Below are positions 7,634 to 14,462 of a stretch of 19,819 nt of DNA, piece by piece (position 1 is the stretch's first letter; each line of letters begins with the position of its first letter). The stretch covers positions 1 to 19,819 of the forward strand of contig JBBINN010000036.1 in assembly GCA_037443885.1 (NCBI GenBank), given 5' to 3'. Source of the stretch: SG8-30 sp037443885. GTDB lineage: Bacteria > Pseudomonadota > Gammaproteobacteria > Steroidobacterales > Steroidobacteraceae. Both the position numbers and the translations under genes were made by a program. The notes beneath the pieces were generated by a model. That model searched no databases. It was not told the origin of the DNA and saw only the letters and a program-made list of their open reading frames with translations.

Positions 7634-8578
7634 ATGAGCCCGATCCTTCAGGCGCGCCTGTCGCGCAGGACCTTCGTTGCGGCGGGCGTCGGCGCCGGCG
7701 CGAGCCTCGTGCTCGGCTCCCTGACCCACGCGGCTTCGCCGCCCGCGCCGCTCATCACGCGGCCGATCCCGTCGACCGGCGAGAGGCTGCCCGTCATCGG
7801 TCTCGGCACGAACGCCTACGGCGTCACGGACCCGGCGGAATATGCCGCCCGCAAGGAAGTGCTGGAGAAGATGCCTGGCCTCGGCGGCACGGTCATCGAC
7901 ACTGCCCACGGCTACGGCGACTCGGAGCTCGTGATCGGCCGCGCGCTCGAGGAACTCGGCAACCGCGACAGGTTCTTCATCGCCAGCAAGACGCCGATCC
8001 GTGGCGACGTCTCCGGCGGCAGGAGCCTCGTCGAGGAATCCTTCACGCGCCTGCAGGTCGGAACTCTCGACCTGATGCAGATCCACAACCTGCACGGCCT
8101 CGACACCTTCATGCCGGTCCTGCAGGAGATGAAGGCCGCGAAGCGCATCCGCTACGTCGGCATGAGCACCTCGATGGACGGGCAGTATCCCGACTTCCTC
8201 GCGGCGCTCGAGCGCCACCCCGTGGACTTCCTGCAGGTGGATTACTCGGTCGGCAACCGCAGCGCCGCCGAGCGCGTACTGCCGTTCGCGCAGGAAAAGG
8301 GCATTGCGGTGCTCGTCAACATGCCGCTCGGCGGCCGCCGCGGGCCGATGTTCGGCCAGGTGCGCGGACGCGAGGTGCCGGAATGGGCGAAGGAGGCGGA
8401 CATCGCCTCCTGGGCGCAGTTCTTCCTCAAATACGTCGTGTCGCACCCGGCCGTGACCTGCGCCATCCCGGGCACGACCAAGGTCTCCCACCTCGTGGAC
8501 AACCAGCACGCAGGACGCGGCCGGCTGCCGGACGCCGCCATGCGCAAGCGCATGGAGGAGTTCTGGGACGCGGTGTGA
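7634..8578 (+). CDS. Aldo/keto reductase with Tat (twin-arginine) signal peptide
   Basis: The 314-residue protein begins with LSRRTFVAAG (R11, R12), followed by a hydrophobic stretch and an AxA-type site near THAA (residues 31-34), a twin-arginine signal. Export after folding fits an enzyme that binds NADPH in the cytoplasm, but the periplasm normally lacks NADPH, so the mature function is unclear. The reductase core has the full catalytic set: D89 in VIDTAHGYGDSE, Y94, K119 in IASKT and H151 in QIHN. CAIPGTTKVSHLVDN near the C-terminus matches the cofactor-binding end of the fold. A strong GAGAGGAGAG ribosome site precedes the ATG. It is a single-gene unit, convergent with ppdK and closed by the hairpin at 8594-8629. 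Confidence 0.9.
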   Translation: MSPILQARLSRRTFVAAGVGAGASLVLGSLTHAASPPAPLITRPIPSTGERLPVIGLGTNAYGVTDPAEYAARKEVLEKMPGLGGTVIDTAHGYGDSELVIGRALEELGNRDRFFIASKTPIRGDVSGGRSLVEESFTRLQVGTLDLMQIHNLHGLDTFMPVLQEMKAAKRIRYVGMSTSMDGQYPDFLAALERHPVDFLQVDYSVGNRSAAERVLPFAQEKGIAVLVNMPLGGRRGPMFGQVRGREVPEWAKEADIASWAQFFLKYVVSHPAVTCAIPGTTKVSHLVDNQHAGRGRLPDAAMRKRMEEFWDAV

Positions 8579-8593
8579 CGACGGGCGGCTGGC

Positions 8594-8629
8594 CGCGGCC
8601 TCGGCGGGCAGTTGCCCGCCGAGGCCGCG
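8594..8629. terminator. Perfect 16-bp hairpin between convergent genes; probable bidirectional terminator
   Basis: The left arm (8594-8609, ending GCGGCCTCGGCGGGC) and right arm (8614-8629, starting GCCCGCCGAGGCCGC) are exact reverse complements around a four-base loop AGTT. It sits in the 73-base gap between the stop of the aldo/keto reductase (8578) and the stop of ppdK (8652). There is no long T-run on either side, so it is not a textbook Rho-independent terminator. A block to read-through or to 3' exonucleases is likely. Confidence 0.6.
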
Positions 8630-8651
8630 CCCCTTCCGCTCGTTCGCGGGT

Positions 8652-11417
8652 TCAGGCCGAGGAGGAGGAGACCGACCCGATCGTGGCCTGGGCGGCGGCG
8701 AGGCGCGCTATCGGCACGCGCGGCGCCGAGCAGGAGACGTAGTTCAGGCCGATCGAGTCACAGAAGCGGGTGGACGCGGGGTGGCCGCCGTGCTCGCCGC
8801 AGATGCCGACCTTGAGGTCCGGGCGCATCGACCGCCCCCATTCGACCGCAAGCCCCATCAGGCGCCCGACGCCCTTCACGTCTAGTACCTCGAACGGATT
8901 GTCCTGCAGGATGCCGCGCTCGTTGTACATCGGCAGGAACTTGTTCTCCGCATCCTCGCGTGAGAACGAGAAGGTCGCCTGCGTGAGGTCGTTGGTGCCG
9001 AAGGAGAAGAACTCCGCGGCTTCGGCGAGGTTCTCCGCCCGCATGCAGGCGCGCACCACCTCGACCATCGTGCCGAACTTGCAGGGCACGCGCACGCCGT
9101 AGGTCAGCTCGACCTCCTTCTGAAGCGTGTCCATGTACTCCCGCACCAGGCGCAGCTCCTGCGCCGTGCACACCTGCGGGACCATGACCTCGGGATGGAC
9201 CTCGACGCCTTGCCGGATGCAGTCCGCCGCCGCCTCGAGCACGGCGCGGATCTGCATCGAGTAGATCTCGGGGTACGTGATTCCGAGCCGCACGCCGCGG
9301 TGGCCGAGCATGGGGTTCACCTCGCGCAGCGCGCGGGCCTTGCGTAGGATCGCCTCCTTGCGGGTGATGATCGCGTCCACGGTGCGTGTGTCCGCGAGCT
9401 CGCGCAACCGCGCCGTAGCCCGGGCATCGGCCTGCGTCCGGGCCGACTCGCTCACCACTTCCATGCCGCGGGCGATCGCGCGCAGGTCGTGGAGTCTCGC
9501 GAGGTCGTCCTCCAGCTGCCGCTCCGTCGGCAGGAACTCGTGGATCGGCGGGTCGAGCAGCCGGATCGTGACCGGGTGGGGCGCCATGGCGCGGAACAGC
9601 CCGATGAAGTCGCCGCGCTGGATGGGCAGCAGCCGGTCGAGCGCCGCGCGCCGCTCCTCGGGCGACTCCGCGACGATCATGTCGACGACGATCGGCAGCC
9701 GCTCGGCGGCGTTGAACATGCGCTCGGTGCGGCACAGGCCGATGCCCTTCGCGCCGTACTTCACTGCACGTGTCGCGTCCTCCGGTGTGTCGGCGTTGGC
9801 GCGCACGCCGAGCCGAGCGCGCTCGTCCGCCCAGCCGAGCAGGCGCACCAGCCAGGGCGAGAAATCGGGCTCGACGGTCGGCACCTCGCCGCGGAACACC
9901 TGGCCGGTGCTGCCGTCGATGGTGATCACGTCGCCCTCCTTGATCACCTGCTCGCCGACGAAGGCGACCCGCATCTGCACGTCGACCTGGATGCCCTCCG
10001 CGCCGGCGACGCAGGGCTTGCCCATGCCGCGCGCCACCACGGCGGCGTGCGAGGTCTTGCCGCCGCGGCTGGTGAGGATGCCCTGGGACGCGAAGAAGCC
10101 GTGGATGTCCTCCGGCTTCGTCTCCTCGCGGACGAGGATCACGCGGGTGCCGGTCCGGCCGAGCGTTTCGGCCCGGTCGGCATCGAACACCGCCTGGCCA
10201 CTCGCGGCGCCCGGCGAGGCGGGCAGGCCGGTCGCCAGCGCCTGGCTCTTGTGCGCAGGGTCCAGCCGCGGGAACAGCATCTGCTCGAGGTGGGCCGGGT
10301 CGATCCGGGTGATCGCTTCCTCGCGCGACAGCAGCCCGTCTTCCTTCATCTCGACGGAGGTGCGCACCATGGCGGCCGCGTTCATCTTGCCGTTGCGCGT
10401 CTGCAGGCAGTAGAGCGTGCCCTTCTCGATGGTGAATTCGAAGTCCTGCACCTCGCGGTAGTGCCGCTCGAGCCGGTTGCGCAGGTCCACGAGCTGGCGG
10501 TAGATCTCCGGCATCTCGCGCTCGAGCTCGATCAGCGGCTTCGGCGTGCGGATTCCGGCCACGACGTCCTCGCCCTGGGCATTCGTGAGGTACTCGCCGT
10601 ACAGCTGGTTCTCGCCGGTCGCGGGGCTGCGGGTGAAGCCCACGCCCGTCGCGCTGTCGTTGCCCATGTTGCCGAACACCATGGCGACGACGTTGACGGC
10701 GGTGCCGTTCGCCATGGCGGCCGTGATCCTGAACTCGCGGCGGTAATCGACCGCGCGCTTGCCCATCCATGAGTTGAACACCGCCTTGACGGCGATCTCG
10801 AGCTGCTCCAGCGGGTCGGCGGGGAACGGCCGGCCGGTGTGGCGGCGCACGACTTCCAGGAAGCGGCGGCTGATCTCGGCGAGCGCCGCGGCGTCGAGGG
10901 CCACGTCCACCTTGGCCCCGACCTGGCGCTTGACGGCCTCGAATTCCTCGTCGAAGAGCGCGTCCGGCACGCCGAGCGCCACCTTGCCGAACAGCTGGAT
11001 GAAGCGCCGGTAGGCGTCGTAGCCGAAGCGCTCGTTGCCGGTCCGGCGGATGAGACCGGCGAGGGTCGCGTCGTTGAGGCCGAGGTTGAGGATCGTGTCC
11101 ATCATGCCCGGCATGGACATCGCCGAGCCGGAACGCACCGAGACGAGCAGCGGGTCTTCGCTTCCGCCGAAGACCTTGCCGGTCGCCTGCTCCAGCCGCG
11201 CCATGTGGGCGCGAACTTCCTCCATGACGCCCGGCGGCAGCTGCCGCTCGTTGTCGCCGAGGTAGGCGAGACACGCCTCGGTGGTGATGACGAACCCGGG
11301 CGGGACGTTGAGCCCGATGCGCGTCATCTCGCACAGGTTGGCGCCCTTGCCGCCGAGCAGCATCTTGTTCCTGCCGTCGCCTTCCTGGAAGGCGTACACC
11401 CACTTCGGAGCCGTCAT
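8652..11417 (-). CDS. ppdK: Pyruvate,phosphate dikinase
   Basis: This 921-residue enzyme interconverts pyruvate + ATP + Pi and phosphoenolpyruvate + AMP + PPi. The N-terminal ATP-grasp domain starts WVYAFQEGDGRNKMLLGGKG and has SVRSGSAMSMPGMMDTILN. The central phospho-histidine domain has GGKTSHAAVVARGMGKPC with H457, close to the published H455 of the Clostridium symbiosum enzyme. The C-terminal TIM-barrel ends with GICGEHGGHP, whose C873 corresponds to C831. The 40 extra residues between these two landmarks fall in a charged, helical-looking segment around residues 630-700. The ATG at 11417 is preferred over one at 11444 because a GAGGA ribosome site lies 7 bases ahead and the protein then starts like its relatives. 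It diverges from the 2-oxoacid oxidoreductase operon, suggesting joint use in PEP formation from acetyl-CoA/pyruvate. Confidence 0.96.
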   Translation of the reverse strand: MTAPKWVYAFQEGDGRNKMLLGGKGANLCEMTRIGLNVPPGFVITTEACLAYLGDNERQLPPGVMEEVRAHMARLEQATGKVFGGSEDPLLVSVRSGSAMSMPGMMDTILNLGLNDATLAGLIRRTGNERFGYDAYRRFIQLFGKVALGVPDALFDEEFEAVKRQVGAKVDVALDAAALAEISRRFLEVVRRHTGRPFPADPLEQLEIAVKAVFNSWMGKRAVDYRREFRITAAMANGTAVNVVAMVFGNMGNDSATGVGFTRSPATGENQLYGEYLTNAQGEDVVAGIRTPKPLIELEREMPEIYRQLVDLRNRLERHYREVQDFEFTIEKGTLYCLQTRNGKMNAAAMVRTSVEMKEDGLLSREEAITRIDPAHLEQMLFPRLDPAHKSQALATGLPASPGAASGQAVFDADRAETLGRTGTRVILVREETKPEDIHGFFASQGILTSRGGKTSHAAVVARGMGKPCVAGAEGIQVDVQMRVAFVGEQVIKEGDVITIDGSTGQVFRGEVPTVEPDFSPWLVRLLGWADERARLGVRANADTPEDATRAVKYGAKGIGLCRTERMFNAAERLPIVVDMIVAESPEERRAALDRLLPIQRGDFIGLFRAMAPHPVTIRLLDPPIHEFLPTERQLEDDLARLHDLRAIARGMEVVSESARTQADARATARLRELADTRTVDAIITRKEAILRKARALREVNPMLGHRGVRLGITYPEIYSMQIRAVLEAAADCIRQGVEVHPEVMVPQVCTAQELRLVREYMDTLQKEVELTYGVRVPCKFGTMVEVVRACMRAENLAEAAEFFSFGTNDLTQATFSFSREDAENKFLPMYNERGILQDNPFEVLDVKGVGRLMGLAVEWGRSMRPDLKVGICGEHGGHPASTRFCDSIGLNYVSCSAPRVPIARLAAAQATIGSVSSSSA

Positions 11418-11618
11418 TGCGCTGTCCTCGTTTCGCGGCGCCATCCTTCGGCACCGCTACGATTCTCTACGCCCGCCGAGGCTCCATGAATACGCAGTCG
11501 CCCCGCGCAAACCGGCCCATCTCTAGCGGTTTCGCACAATTGTCGCCGGTGGCAGGGGCGCACAGACTCCCGCGAGACGTGGCCGCCATCCCGGCGGCGC
11601 CGACGGCAGGAACAGCGG
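11418..11618. promoter_or_regulatory. Divergent control region between ppdK and the 2-oxoacid oxidoreductase operon
   Basis: These 201 bases separate the two start codons and must hold both promoters unless transcription comes from further away. The only clear structure is the palindrome ACAATTGT at 11536-11543, in an AT-richer island (TTTCGCACAATTG) about 80 bases before the gamma-subunit start and 120 bases before ppdK. I found no convincing -35/-10 pair. A GGCGGCGCC-type GC-rich stretch near 11594 precedes the AGGA ribosome site of the gamma subunit. Confidence 0.4.
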
Positions 11619-12200
11619 ATGTTCGAGGTCCGGATACACGGCAGGGGCGGGCAGGGCGTCGTGACCGCGGCCGAGATGCTGTCGGTCGCGGCGTTCCTGG
11701 AGGGCCGTCACGCGCAGGCCTTTCCCAGCTTCGGCTCCGAGCGCATGGGAGCGCCGGTGGTGGCGTATTGCCGCATCGCCGACCGGGAGATCCGGCTGCG
11801 GGAGCCCGTTCTGGAGCCCGATGCGCTGATCGTCCAGGACCCGACGCTGCTGCACCAGGTGGACGTCTTCAGCGGCCTGGTGAAGGACGGATACATCCTC
11901 ATCAACACCACGCGCAGCTTCGATGAGCTGGGACTCGGCGAGTTCGTCGCCGGTTTCCGCCCCGAGCGGCTGTGCACCGTGCCGGCGACCGATCTCGCGC
12001 TGCGGCACGTCGGCCGGCCGGTGCCGAACGCGGCGCTGCTCGGCGGGTTCGCCGCCGTCACGGGCAGGGTGTCCATCGACTCGGTCTGCGAGGCCATCCG
12101 CGAGCGCTTCGGCGGCAAGGTGGCGACGGGCAACGCGGCGGCCGCGACCGAGGCCTGGGAGTTCGTGCGCCGGGAGATGAGCGAGGCCTCCCATGCTTAA
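11619..12200 (+). CDS. 2-oxoacid:acceptor oxidoreductase, gamma subunit (PorG/PadE type)
   Basis: The 193-residue protein opens MFEVRIHGRGGQGVVTAAEM, the glycine-rich start of the gamma domain of pyruvate/2-ketoisovalerate ferredoxin oxidoreductases. AFPSFGSERMGAPVVAYCRI follows at residues 34-53. In related enzymes this domain contributes to CoA binding and assembly with alpha and beta. The closing part (VPNAALLGGFAAVTGRVSID) also fits the family. The start has AGGA about seven bases upstream. It is the first gene of a four-gene operon; its last 8 bases overlap the alpha-subunit start. Substrate (pyruvate, 2-oxoglutarate, phenylglyoxylate and others) cannot be decided from this subunit. Confidence 0.92.
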   Translation: MFEVRIHGRGGQGVVTAAEMLSVAAFLEGRHAQAFPSFGSERMGAPVVAYCRIADREIRLREPVLEPDALIVQDPTLLHQVDVFSGLVKDGYILINTTRSFDELGLGEFVAGFRPERLCTVPATDLALRHVGRPVPNAALLGGFAAVTGRVSIDSVCEAIRERFGGKVATGNAAAATEAWEFVRREMSEASHA

Positions 12201-13446
12201 GCAGATCGAGGGTTCGCAGGCGGTCGCCGAGGCCGTGGCGCGCTGCCGGCCCGAGGTCGTCTGCGCCTATCCGATCTCGCCGCAGACCCACATCGTCGAG
12301 TCGCTCGGCCGGCTGGTCGCGACGGGCGAGCTGCGCCACTGCGAGTTCATCAACGTCGAGTCGGAGTTTGCCGCGATGTCGGTTGCGATCGGAGCCTCGG
12401 CCGCCGGCGCCCGAGCGTACACCGCGACCGCCAGCCAGGGACTGCTGTTCATGGCCGAGGCCGTCTACAACGCCTCGGGCCTCGGCCTGCCGATCGTGAT
12501 GACCGTCGCCAACCGCGCCATCGGCGCGCCGATCAACATCTGGAACGACCATTCCGACTCGATGGCGCTGCGCGACAGCGGCTGGATCCAGCTGTTCGCC
12601 GAGAACAACCAGGAGGCGGTGGACCTGCACGTGCAGGCCTTCCGGCTTGCGGAGGAGCTGTCGCTGCCGGTGATGGTGTGCATGGATGGCTTCATCCTGA
12701 CGCACGCCGTGGAGAGGGTGGACCTGCCCACGCAGGACCAGGTGGACGCCTGGCTGCCGCCCTACGAGCCGCGGCAGGTGCTCGACCCGGCGGACCCGGT
12801 CTCGATCGGCGCGATGGTCGGGCCGGAGGCGTTCATGGAGGTCCGCTACCTCGCGCACTACAGGCAGCGCCAGGCGCTCGACCTGATCCCCGAGTGGGCC
12901 ACGCAATTCCAGCAGGTCTTCGGCCGGGCGGCGGGCGGCCTCGTTCGCGCCTACCGCTGCGAGGACGCCGAGACGGTGGTCGTGGCGCTCGGCTCGGTGA
13001 TCGGCACCCTCAAGGACACCGTGGACGCGCTGCGCGACGAGGGCCTCAGGATCGGCGTGCTCGGGCTGCACTGCTTCCGGCCCTGGCCCGCGGAGGCCGT
13101 GCGCGCCGCGCTCGCCCACGTCGGCCGCGTGGTCGTCGTGGAGAAGAGCCTCGCGGTAGGCCTCGGCGGCATCGTCTCGCAGAACGTGCGCGCGGCGTAC
13201 CCGCATAGCCCGGACGACGTGCACACCGTGATCGCCGGCCTCGGCGGCCGCGCCATCACGCGCGCCTCGCTGGCGGGGATGCTTCGGGCCGCGGCCGGGG
13301 GCAGGCTCGGGCGGCTGACCTTCCTCGACCTCGACGAGGGCATGGTCACGCGCGCGCTCGCCCGCGAGAAGGCGCAGCGCCGCACGGGCCCGCTCGCAGA
13401 GGCGCTGCTGCGGGACGTGGGCGTCGTCGCGGCGCGGCCGGCCTGA
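12193..13446 (+). CDS. 2-oxoacid:acceptor oxidoreductase, alpha subunit (PorA/PadG type)
   Basis: The 417-residue subunit contains AYPISPQTHIVESLG at 25-39, the conserved alpha-subunit loop near the thiamine site and substrate. FINVESEFAAMSVAIGASAAG supplies the glutamate that activates the cofactor in this fold. PINIWNDHSDSMALRDSGW and ENNQEAVDLHVQAFRLAEE are also family signatures. The C-terminal half (AETVVVALGSVIGTLKD and following) is the transketolase-C-like domain II. It overlaps the gamma gene by 8 bases and is followed 5-11 bases later by beta, so the subunits are probably made in balanced amounts. The length is normal for a separate alpha subunit. Pyruvate is the favoured substrate only because ppdK lies next door; the resemblance to PadG-type subunits leaves an aryl 2-oxoacid open. 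Confidence 0.92.
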   Translation: MLKQIEGSQAVAEAVARCRPEVVCAYPISPQTHIVESLGRLVATGELRHCEFINVESEFAAMSVAIGASAAGARAYTATASQGLLFMAEAVYNASGLGLPIVMTVANRAIGAPINIWNDHSDSMALRDSGWIQLFAENNQEAVDLHVQAFRLAEELSLPVMVCMDGFILTHAVERVDLPTQDQVDAWLPPYEPRQVLDPADPVSIGAMVGPEAFMEVRYLAHYRQRQALDLIPEWATQFQQVFGRAAGGLVRAYRCEDAETVVVALGSVIGTLKDTVDALRDEGLRIGVLGLHCFRPWPAEAVRAALAHVGRVVVVEKSLAVGLGGIVSQNVRAAYPHSPDDVHTVIAGLGGRAITRASLAGMLRAAAGGRLGRLTFLDLDEGMVTRALAREKAQRRTGPLAEALLRDVGVVAARPA

Positions 13447-13457
13447 GGGAAATGACG

Positions 13458-14462
13458 ATGGCCTACCAGCCCATCCGCTTCTACCAGACCGGCACCTTCA
13501 CCGTCGGCAACCGGCTGCTGCCGGATGACCAGCGCTCCGTGCAGGCCGACATGCGCCGCACCAACTCGCTCAACTCCGGCCACCGCGCCTGCCAGGGCTG
13601 CGGCGAGGCGCTAGGCGCGCGCTACGCGCTCGACGCGGCGATGCAGGCGACGCAGAACCGCCTGATCGCGGCCAATGCGACCGGCTGCCTCGAGGTCTTC
13701 TCGACTCCCTACCCGGAGACATCCTGGCAGATCCCCTGGATCCATTCCCTGTTCGGCAACGCGGCCGCGGTCGCGACCGGCATTGCCGCCGCGATGCGCG
13801 CCAAGGGCAGGGCCGATGTCCGCGTCGTGGCGCAGGGTGGCGACGGCGGCACGACCGACATCGGCATCGGCTGCCTGTCGGGGATGTTCGAGCGCGACGA
13901 CGACGTGCTCTACATCTGCTATGACAACGAGGCCTACATGAACACCGGCGTGCAGCGCTCCTCCGCGACGCCGGGCGCGGCGCGCACCGCGACCACGCCG
14001 GGCGAGGGCGGCGCCACGGGGAACGCCTTCGGCCAGGGCAAGGACATGGCCGCCATCGCGCTCGCCCACGAGATCCCCTACGTCGCGACCGCCACCGTGG
14101 CGGAGCTGCGCGACCTGGAGGCCAAGGTGCGCCGGGCCATGGAGTTCCGCGGCGCACGCTACATCCACATCCTCGTGCCCTGCCCGCTCGGCTGGGGGCA
14201 CGCCTCCAGCGCCACCATCCAGGTGGCGCGGCTGGCCATGGAAACCGGGCTGTTCCCGGTGTTCGAGGCGGAGTACGGCTCGGTCACGCGCGTATCGAAG
14301 ATCCGCCGGCGAGTGCCGGTGGAGGAATACCTTAAGCGGCAGAACCGCTTCGCGCACCTCTTCCGCGAACCGGTGCGAAGCGACCTGATCGCCCGGATCC
14401 AGGCCGTCGCCGACCGAAACATCCGCCGCTACGCGCTGCTCGACGAGGCTGGGGCGCCATGA
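13458..14462 (+). CDS. 2-oxoacid:acceptor oxidoreductase, beta subunit (thiamine diphosphate and [4Fe-4S])
   Basis: This catalytic subunit binds thiamine diphosphate through GGDGGTTDIG (about residues 127-136) and DNEAYMNTGVQ (156-166). It probably holds one [4Fe-4S] cluster: the four expected cysteines are in HRACQGCGE (C45, C48), NATGC (C77) and VPCPLGW (C242), numbered from the ATG at 13458. That start is preferred to the ATG at 13452 because GAGGG at 13445-13449 is 8 bases from it but only 2 from the earlier ATG. The subunit is 334 residues, with an N-terminal extension of about 35 residues before the first cluster motif. The stop TGA overlaps the ATG of the following flavoprotein gene (ATGA), implying translational coupling. 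Confidence 0.92.
   Translation: MAYQPIRFYQTGTFTVGNRLLPDDQRSVQADMRRTNSLNSGHRACQGCGEALGARYALDAAMQATQNRLIAANATGCLEVFSTPYPETSWQIPWIHSLFGNAAAVATGIAAAMRAKGRADVRVVAQGGDGGTTDIGIGCLSGMFERDDDVLYICYDNEAYMNTGVQRSSATPGAARTATTPGEGGATGNAFGQGKDMAAIALAHEIPYVATATVAELRDLEAKVRRAMEFRGARYIHILVPCPLGWGHASSATIQVARLAMETGLFPVFEAEYGSVTRVSKIRRRVPVEEYLKRQNRFAHLFREPVRSDLIARIQAVADRNIRRYALLDEAGAP

Noticed and set aside
8758..11454. 898-codon open frame on the same strand as ppdK
   Set aside because: It is the shifted frame of ppdK, Arg/Pro/Gly-rich, without family motifs.
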